A DNA stretch of 40,987 nucleotides from positions 1 through 40,987 of the forward strand of contig JAUMYP010000018.1 of NCBI GenBank assembly GCA_030528565.1, written 5' to 3'. The stretch's first letter is position 1. Each line of letters opens with the position of its first letter. The position numbers were made by a program, and so were the translations under genes. This stretch comes from Pseudomonadota bacterium (GTDB lineage Bacteria > Pseudomonadota > Gammaproteobacteria > Xanthomonadales > Xanthomonadaceae). The notes below the pieces were generated by a model. The model ran no database searches. It worked only from the letters and a program-made list of their open reading frames with translations, and was not told the DNA's origin. Positions 35,852 through 40,987 of this stretch are shown here, piece by piece.

Positions 35852-38434
35852 TCAGGCTGCGGGCGTATCGGCCTCGCTGCTTTCTTCTTCGCCCGCGTCC
35901 AGCGAAACATCCAGGCGTTCGATGGCTTGCAGTTTTTCGTCCTTGGCAACGCGCATCAGGGTCACGCCCTGGGTGTTGCGACCGACCTGAGCAATGTCGG
36001 CGGCCGGGGTGCGCACCAGGGTGCCGCCGTCGGAAATCAGCAACACGTCGTGGTGCTCGGTGAGCTGGATGGCGCCGACCAGCTGGCCGTTGCGTTCGGT
36101 GGTTTTCAGCGCAATCACGCCCTGGGTGCCACGGCCTTTCTTGGGGAACTCGGCAAGTTCGGTGCGCTTGCCAAAGCCGTTTTCGCTGGCGGTGAGGATA
36201 TCGCCCTCGCCATCGACCACGATAAGGCTTTGCACGCTCTCGCCTTCGGCAAGCTTCATGCCGCGCACGCCGGTGGCGGTGCGTCCCATGGCGCGCACGG
36301 TGTTTTCGTCAAAACGCACCGCCTTGCCATTGCTGGCAAACAGCATGATGTCGCGCTCGCCGTCGGTGAGTTCGGCATTCACCAGGGCATCGCCTTCGTC
36401 CAGGTTGATGGCGATTTTGCCGCGCGCCAGGCGATAGGCGAATTCGGTCAGCGGGGTCTTTTTCACCGTGCCGTTGCGGGTGGCGAAGAACACGAACTTG
36501 CCCTCCAGATATTCGCGCACCGGCAGTACTGCCTGCACTTTTTCGCCTTCTTCCAGCTTAATCCAGTTGATGATGGGGCGGCCACGGGCATTGGGGCCGG
36601 CATCGGGCAGCTGATACACCGACAGCCAGAACACCCGGCCTGCGCTGGTGAAGGTCAGCAGGGTGTCGTGGGTATTGACCAGCCACAACTGGTCGATGAA
36701 ATCCTCGTCCTTGGTGGCTGCGGCATTGCGCCCCTTGCCGCCGCGCCTTTGCGCGCGGTAGCTGGTGGCCGGCTGGCGCTTGGCATAACCGGCGTGCGAG
36801 AGGGTCACCACCACGTCTTCGGGGGCAATCAGGTCGAGAATGTCCAGGTCTTCTTCGCTGGCGCGGATTTCACTGCGGCGCGCATCGCCAAACTCGGCCT
36901 TCAGCGCAGTCAGTTCTTCGCGGATGACCCGCATCAGCACGCCGGGATGCTCCAGGATTTCAATCAGGCCGCGGATGGCATCGAGCAGCTGGCGGTATTC
37001 TTCGGTGAGCTTTTCCTGCTCAAGGCCAGTCAGGCGGTGCAGGCGCATTTCCAGAATCTGCTGCGCCTGGGTTTCGGTGAGCTGGTACACGCCTTCAATC
37101 AGGCCCACGCCGCCGGGCAGGTCTTCCGGGCGCGAGGCCTCGGCGCCGCTGGCGGCCAGCAGCGCGCCAACCATGCCTGGCTGCCAACGGCGGGCGAGCA
37201 TTTTTTGCCGGGCCTCTTCGGGGTTGGCCGAGGTTTTGATGAGCTCAATCATCTCGTCGATATTGGCCAGCGCCACCGTCAACCCTTCGAGGATATGCGC
37301 GCGGGCGCGGGCACGGCGCAGTTCGAAAATGGTGCGACGGGTGACCACTTCACGGCGATGGCGCAGGAAGGCTTCGAGAATCTGCTTGAGGTTCAAAAGC
37401 TGTGGGCGGCCATCGACCAGCGCCACCATATTGATGCCGAACACCGATTCCATCGGCGTTTGCGCGTACAGGTTGTTCAGCACCACTTCGGCCGATTCGC
37501 CGCGCTTGACTTCGATATAGATGCGCATGCCGTCCTTGTCGGACTCATCGCGCAGCTCGCTGATGCCTTCGAGCTTCTTTTCCTTGACCAGCTCGGCGAT
37601 TTTTTCAATCAGGCGCGCCTTGTTGACCTGGTACGGGATTTCGGTGACGACAATCGCTTCGCGGCCATTGTCGGCCACTTCGATATCGGCCTTGGCGCGC
37701 ATCCGCACCCGCCCCTTGCCGGTGCGATAGGCCAGCTGGATGCCGCCCACGCCATTGATGATGCTGCCGGTGGGGAAGTCCGGGCCGGGGATGTATTCCA
37801 TCAGGCCGTCGATATCCAGGCTCGGCGTTTCAATCAGCGCCAGCAGCGCATCCACCACTTCGCTCATATTGTGCGGCGGGATATTGGTGGCCATGCCCAC
37901 CGCGATACCGGCCGAGCCGTTGACCAGGAGGTTCGGGAACCGCGTCGGCATCACCGTCGGCTCCAGCTCCTTTTCATCGTAATTGGGCTGGAAATCGACG
38001 GTTTCCTTGTCGATATCGGCCAGCAGCTCGTGCGCCATCTTCGACATGCGCGCTTCGGTGTAACGCATCGCCGCTGGCGGGTCGCCATCCACCGAGCCGA
38101 AGTTGCCCTGCCCGTCCACCAGAAGGTAACGCAGCGAGAATGGCTGTGCCATGCGCACCAGGGTGTCGTACACCGAGGCATCGCCATGCGGGTGGTATTT
38201 ACCGATGACATCGCCGACGATACGCGCGGACTTGTAATACGGCTTGTTGCTGTGCGCGCCCAGCTCGTTCATCGCAAACAGCACGCGGCGATGCACGGGC
38301 TTTAAGCCATCGCGCACATCCGGCAGTGCGCGCCCCACAATCACGCTCATGGCGTAATCGAGGTAGCTGCGACGCATTTCGTCTTCGAGGTTGACCGGGA
38401 TGATTTCGCGGGCGGTTTCGGTCGGTTGGGCCAT
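35852..38434 (-). CDS. gyrA: DNA gyrase subunit A
   Basis: GyrA cuts and rejoins DNA in the gyrase A2B2 tetramer. The 860-residue protein has the winged-helix DNA-binding domain with [10 protein letters not shown] (81-90) and catalytic Tyr125 in [10 protein letters not shown], the coiled coil, and the C-terminal beta-pinwheel with the gyrase box QRRGGKGR. It ends in an acidic tail ([13 protein letters not shown]). The residue equivalent to E. coli Ser83 is Ala86, while the Asp87 equivalent (Asp90) is kept, which may lower quinolone binding. An extended -10 promoter lies about 90 bases upstream. Confidence 0.98.
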   Translation of the reverse strand: MAQPTETAREIIPVNLEDEMRRSYLDYAMSVIVGRALPDVRDGLKPVHRRVLFAMNELGAHSNKPYYKSARIVGDVIGKYHPHGDASVYDTLVRMAQPFSLRYLLVDGQGNFGSVDGDPPAAMRYTEARMSKMAHELLADIDKETVDFQPNYDEKELEPTVMPTRFPNLLVNGSAGIAVGMATNIPPHNMSEVVDALLALIETPSLDIDGLMEYIPGPDFPTGSIINGVGGIQLAYRTGKGRVRMRAKADIEVADNGREAIVVTEIPYQVNKARLIEKIAELVKEKKLEGISELRDESDKDGMRIYIEVKRGESAEVVLNNLYAQTPMESVFGINMVALVDGRPQLLNLKQILEAFLRHRREVVTRRTIFELRRARARAHILEGLTVALANIDEMIELIKTSANPEEARQKMLARRWQPGMVGALLAASGAEASRPEDLPGGVGLIEGVYQLTETQAQQILEMRLHRLTGLEQEKLTEEYRQLLDAIRGLIEILEHPGVLMRVIREELTALKAEFGDARRSEIRASEEDLDILDLIAPEDVVVTLSHAGYAKRQPATSYRAQRRGGKGRNAAATKDEDFIDQLWLVNTHDTLLTFTSAGRVFWLSVYQLPDAGPNARGRPIINWIKLEEGEKVQAVLPVREYLEGKFVFFATRNGTVKKTPLTEFAYRLARGKIAINLDEGDALVNAELTDGERDIMLFASNGKAVRFDENTVRAMGRTATGVRGMKLAEGESVQSLIVVDGEGDILTASENGFGKRTELAEFPKKGRGTQGVIALKTTERNGQLVGAIQLTEHHDVLLISDGGTLVRTPAADIAQVGRNTQGVTLMRVAKDEKLQAIERLDVSLDAGEEESSEADTPAA

Positions 38435-38522
38435 CAGATTTCCGTATTGGGTTCGGGGGCGGGATGCTTGCCAGCTATGCGACGCGGCATCAGCCAGCCG
38501 TCAGATAACGAAAAGACCGGCA

Positions 38523-38531
38523 ATTCTAGCA
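38523..38531 (-). promoter_or_regulatory. Extended -10 promoter of gyrA
   Basis: The minus strand reads TGCTAGAAT, i.e. an extended -10 (TGn plus TAGAAT). No good -35 is visible, which fits an extended -10 promoter. It lies about 90 bases before the gyrA ATG, in the gap 38435-38600 that has no other recognisable gene. Confidence 0.45.
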
Positions 38532-38600
38532 TTTTCACGCGCTGAACGTTAGACGAAATTCACGCAAAAACAAGCACTTGGCTATTGACAAAGACAGGCT

Positions 38601-39662
38601 TCAGGGGTTTTCGGCAAATAATTGCCGCATCGCGGCGCTATCCGGCCTGTGCACCACGCCGCGCTCGGTGACGATGGCATCAATCAGCGTATGCGGGGTG
38701 ACATCGAAAACCGGGTTCCAGGCACGAACGCCCTCGGCCACGCTGCGTTCACCACGGTGACTGAGCAGCTCGGCAGCATCGCGCTCCTCGATTTCAATCA
38801 GCTCGCCCGAGCCAGTTGCCATATCCACGGTGGAAGAAGCCGCCACCACCATGAATTTCACGCCGAAATGCCGCGCGGCAATCGCCAGTTGCAAGGTGCC
38901 AATCTTGTTGGCGGTATCGCCATTGGCGCAAATCCGGTCAGCGCCGACCACCACCCACTGCACTTGGCCGGTACTCATCAGGTGCGAGGCGGCGGCATCG
39001 GCAATCAGGGTGGCGCCGATGCCATCTTGCAACAGCTCCCATACGGTGAGCCGTGCGCCCTGGTTCCAGGGCCGGGTTTCACCGGCAAACACGCGCGCAA
39101 TCCGGCCTTCGGCCACCCCGGCGCGAATCACCCCCAGCGCGGTGCCAAACCCTGCGGTCGCCAGCGAGCCGGTATTGCAATGGGTGAGCACGCCACTGCC
39201 CGGGGCAATCAGCGCGGCACCGGCCATGCCCATCGCACGGTTGGCGGCCAGGTCTTCTTCTTCGATAAGCCGCGCTTGGGCCTCCAGCTTTTCACGCCAG
39301 TCAGCGCCTGCCCCGGCCAGCACCTTGCGCATCCTGGCCAGCGCCCAGGCCAGGTTCACCGCCGTGGGACGCGCATCATTGAGCCGCTGCATGGCCGGTG
39401 CCAGTTGCGGCAGGGCTTCATCGCCATTTTCGGCAGACAGCTCGCGCGCGGCCAGCACCACGCCCCAGGCAGCGGCAATGCCGATGGCCGGCGCGCCACG
39501 CACAATCAGCGCGTGGATGGCATCGGCAACCTCGGTATAACGGGTGAGCCGCAGGTATTGGCTTGCAAACGGCAGCTTGCGCTGGTCAAGCAATTCCAGG
39601 GCATCGCCCCCCCAGCGTATCGGGCGAATGCGGTCATAACGGGCATAGTCGAAAGTATTCAT
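38601..39662 (-). CDS. mtnA: S-methyl-5-thioribose-1-phosphate isomerase MtnA
   Basis: MtnA isomerises methylthioribose-1-phosphate to methylthioribulose-1-phosphate in the methionine salvage pathway. The 353-residue protein shows [15 protein letters not shown], the catalytic Cys162 in [24 protein letters not shown] and the catalytic Asp242 in [19 protein letters not shown]. No other methionine-salvage gene is in the window. Its position upstream of gyrA on the same strand matches Xanthomonas-type genomes. Confidence 0.95.
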   Translation of the reverse strand: MNTFDYARYDRIRPIRWGGDALELLDQRKLPFASQYLRLTRYTEVADAIHALIVRGAPAIGIAAAWGVVLAARELSAENGDEALPQLAPAMQRLNDARPTAVNLAWALARMRKVLAGAGADWREKLEAQARLIEEEDLAANRAMGMAGAALIAPGSGVLTHCNTGSLATAGFGTALGVIRAGVAEGRIARVFAGETRPWNQGARLTVWELLQDGIGATLIADAAASHLMSTGQVQWVVVGADRICANGDTANKIGTLQLAIAARHFGVKFMVVAASSTVDMATGSGELIEIEERDAAELLSHRGERSVAEGVRAWNPVFDVTPHTLIDAIVTERGVVHRPDSAAMRQLFAENP

Positions 39663-39700
39663 GCCGCCATTTTAAGGCGGGGCCATGCCCATCCAAAAAC

Positions 39701-39723
39701 AAAACGCCGGGCAGAACCCGGCG
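39701..39723 (-). terminator. Terminator between the DUF3011 gene and mtnA
   Basis: CGCCGGG (39705-39711) and CCCGGCG (39717-39723) form a 7-bp stem with loop CAGAA. On the minus strand TTTTG follows, then more T's (TTTTGTTTTTGG). It lies 28 bases after the DUF3011 gene stop and before mtnA. Confidence 0.8.
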
Positions 39724-39750
39724 CTTTGACTGGCGGACTATGCCGCGCCG

Positions 39751-40647
39751 TCACCAGATGCGGAACTCGGCACGGCAGCCATGACTGACCCAGACACCAT
39801 CATGGTTCCAGCCCCAGCTGCGACCTTCGACACAGGCGCCGCGGGAAAGCTGCCGGGACAGCTCCACGCCGCGCGGGATGTGTACGCGACAGTAATTCTG
39901 GCGGCCATTATGGGAAGCACAATGAATCAACTGCGGTACCGGCCCATAGCCGCCATACCCATAACCGCCGCGATTGCCCCGCCAATTACCGTGGTCATAA
40001 CGGTCGTCATCGTCATCGTCATCATCATCATCGTCGTCGTCACGTCCCTGGTAACGGTTACGGTAGTTGCGCGGCGCAAACTCGGCACGGCAGCCATGGT
40101 CAACCCAGACCTCGCCATGCCCCACCCCCCAGTTATGGCCTTCACGGCAGCGGGTACTGGAATGCTGTCTTACCAGGGTGATGCCGTAGCGGGTATCAAT
40201 CCGGCAACTGTTATGGGTGTTCCTGACCGACTCGCACAATACCGTGCCGCCTTCATTACCCCAGCGGTTGCCGCCTCGCAAGCCCCGGTCGTAGTCGTAG
40301 TCGCGGTCACGCCTCCAGCCACCATGCCAGCCATCATTCCAGCCGCGGTAACGCACCTCGAACTCGCCCCGGCAACCATTGCTGACCCAGACACCGCGAC
40401 GATTGAAGCCCCAGTTGCGACCTTTGATACAAGTGGTGCGGGAAAGCTGGCGCAGCAGACGCGCATCTTCCACCACGCCTTGCCCGTGCCCGCACTCGCG
40501 GTAACGACCATCTTGCGATTCACAGAGAAAGTGCGCGCTGCCACCACCATCACCCCGCCAATAGCCCGCAGCTTCCTGGGCACTGCCAGTGCCAGCAAGC
40601 GCATAAAGCCCTACGGCAAGCACTGCATAAAAAATTGAAGCTTTCAT
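39751..40647 (-). CDS. Secreted protein with three DUF3011 repeats
   Basis: A 298-residue secreted protein of unknown function. ATG 40647 has AAGGAG nine bases upstream and gives a signal peptide (about 1-23, ending GTGSA before QEAAGYW). Three DUF3011-like repeats span about 40-100, 136-194 and 241-298. Each has four cysteines at equal spacing: 42/52/73/92, 138/148/167/186 and 243/253/272/291. Each ends in GVWVSxGCRxEF or similar. The linkers are Gly/Arg/Tyr/Asp-rich and include thirteen consecutive Asp (about 203-215). The regular cysteines suggest disulfide-stabilised modules outside the cytoplasm. The binding partner is unknown. Confidence 0.85.
   Translation of the reverse strand: MKASIFYAVLAVGLYALAGTGSAQEAAGYWRGDGGGSAHFLCESQDGRYRECGHGQGVVEDARLLRQLSRTTCIKGRNWGFNRRGVWVSNGCRGEFEVRYRGWNDGWHGGWRRDRDYDYDRGLRGGNRWGNEGGTVLCESVRNTHNSCRIDTRYGITLVRQHSSTRCREGHNWGVGHGEVWVDHGCRAEFAPRNYRNRYQGRDDDDDDDDDDDDDRYDHGNWRGNRGGYGYGGYGPVPQLIHCASHNGRQNYCRVHIPRGVELSRQLSRGACVEGRSWGWNHDGVWVSHGCRAEFRIW
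40003..40041 (-). repeat. Thirteen-codon Asp repeat
   Basis: A run of GAC/GAT codons (on the plus strand GTC/ATC triplets) encodes thirteen aspartates between the second and third repeats of the DUF3011 protein. It is a microsatellite-like tract that could expand or contract by slippage. The GAC/GAT mixing suggests it is not freshly expanded. Confidence 0.8.
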
Positions 40648-40823
40648 GAGCGGCATCTCCTTGAAGATTGAATGCTGACCTAGCAGCGAAAACAAATGTA
40701 TGCAGCCTGGATGAATGAAACCCTAAAAAACGCCCCAACCCCGAAAATCCAATAACATTCATTCATGAAAACAAAGGGGCTCAGGATATATGGTTCCCAT
40801 ATTGGATGGCTCAATCTTCTCTC

Positions 40824-40987
40824 CGAATGGAAGGCAGCACTATGGGCCAGATTCTTCATGCATGCGCCACGACGACAATAGAGCATGGCATCGAGCACCG
40901 GCCTGACCCAGGTCCAGCATCCCAGGACAAATGGGCAGGTTGAGCGCATGAACCGGACCATCAAGGAAGCCACCGTCAAGCGTTTCC
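40824..40987 (+). pseudogene. Internally deleted IS481-family remnant, runs off the end
   Basis: From ATG 40842 the plus strand reads MGQILHACATTT, the IS481-family transposase N-terminus. It then jumps directly to IEHR. After a one-base frameshift it reads LTQVQHPRTNGQVER then MNRTIKEATVKRF, the region holding the final Glu of the DDE triad (HPWTNGQVERMNRT in recalled relatives). About 200 residues including the first two catalytic Asp residues are therefore missing. The element continues beyond the window. The sequence 40648-40823 shows no gene; it should contain the DUF3011 gene promoter. Confidence 0.75.

Noticed and set aside
35678-38305. An 875-residue plus-strand open frame opposite gyrA
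   Set aside because: It is a shadow of gyrA with no domain, explained by codon bias on the opposite strand.

Overview
The window looks like chromosomal core sequence from a GC-rich gammaproteobacterium, most likely of the order Lysobacterales (Xanthomonadales). The evidence is gene order plus close family resemblance, recalled rather than searched: RuvB and TolB read almost like their Xanthomonas counterparts, gyrA lies next to mtnA, secreted M2 and M13 peptidases are present, and there is a DUF3011 protein. The genus cannot be fixed from sequence reading alone.

Layout. 0.1-8.1 kb (+): ruvB-ybgC-tolQ-tolR-tolA-tolB-pal-cpoB (Holliday-junction motor plus the Tol-Pal envelope machine), then queE-queC (preQ0 synthesis) and a tRNA-Lys(TTT) with its own promoter and terminator. 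8.1-8.6 kb: a scrambled insertion-sequence scar. 8.6-10.9 kb (-): ridA and a secreted M2 metallopeptidase. 11-11.9 kb (+): an EamA/DMT permease. 12.1-18.9 kb (-): kdsD-kdsC-lptC-lptA-lptB-rpoN-hpf-rapZ-EIIA (Kdo synthesis, LPS transport, sigma-54, ribosome hibernation, PTS control). 18.9-20.4 kb (+): ibaG-murA. 20.5-27.3 kb (-): lptD-surA, then pdxA-rsmA-apaG-apaH behind a strong hairpin. 27.3-27.7 kb: a second insertion-sequence scar. 27.7-30.6 kb (+): a lipoprotein with a sulfatase-modifying-factor fold, and an M48 peptidase. 30.6-40.6 kb (-): a YhiN-type flavoprotein, mgtE, a secreted M13 peptidase, gyrA, mtnA and a DUF3011 triple-repeat secreted protein. 40.8-41 kb (+): a third insertion-sequence scar running off the end.

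Functionally the window is dominated by envelope construction: Tol-Pal, the LPS bridge (LptA/B/C and LptD), Kdo supply (KdsC/KdsD), MurA, and the chaperone SurA that folds LptD. Genes inside operons are tightly packed, many with 1- to 4-base stop/start overlaps. Three secreted or membrane zinc peptidases (M2, M13, M48) add envelope or periplasmic proteolysis.

I found no CRISPR array, prophage, toxin-antitoxin pair, defence island or convincing new multi-gene system. The points most worth a second look are: a PTS/rpoN cluster lacking ptsN, hprK, ptsH and ptsI at their usual places; three internally deleted IS481-family remnants, one fused to an IS3-family remnant; a small hairpin repeat shared between intergenic regions; a sulfatase-modifying-factor lipoprotein without the FGE cysteines; and GyrA with Ala at the quinolone-determining Ser83 position.
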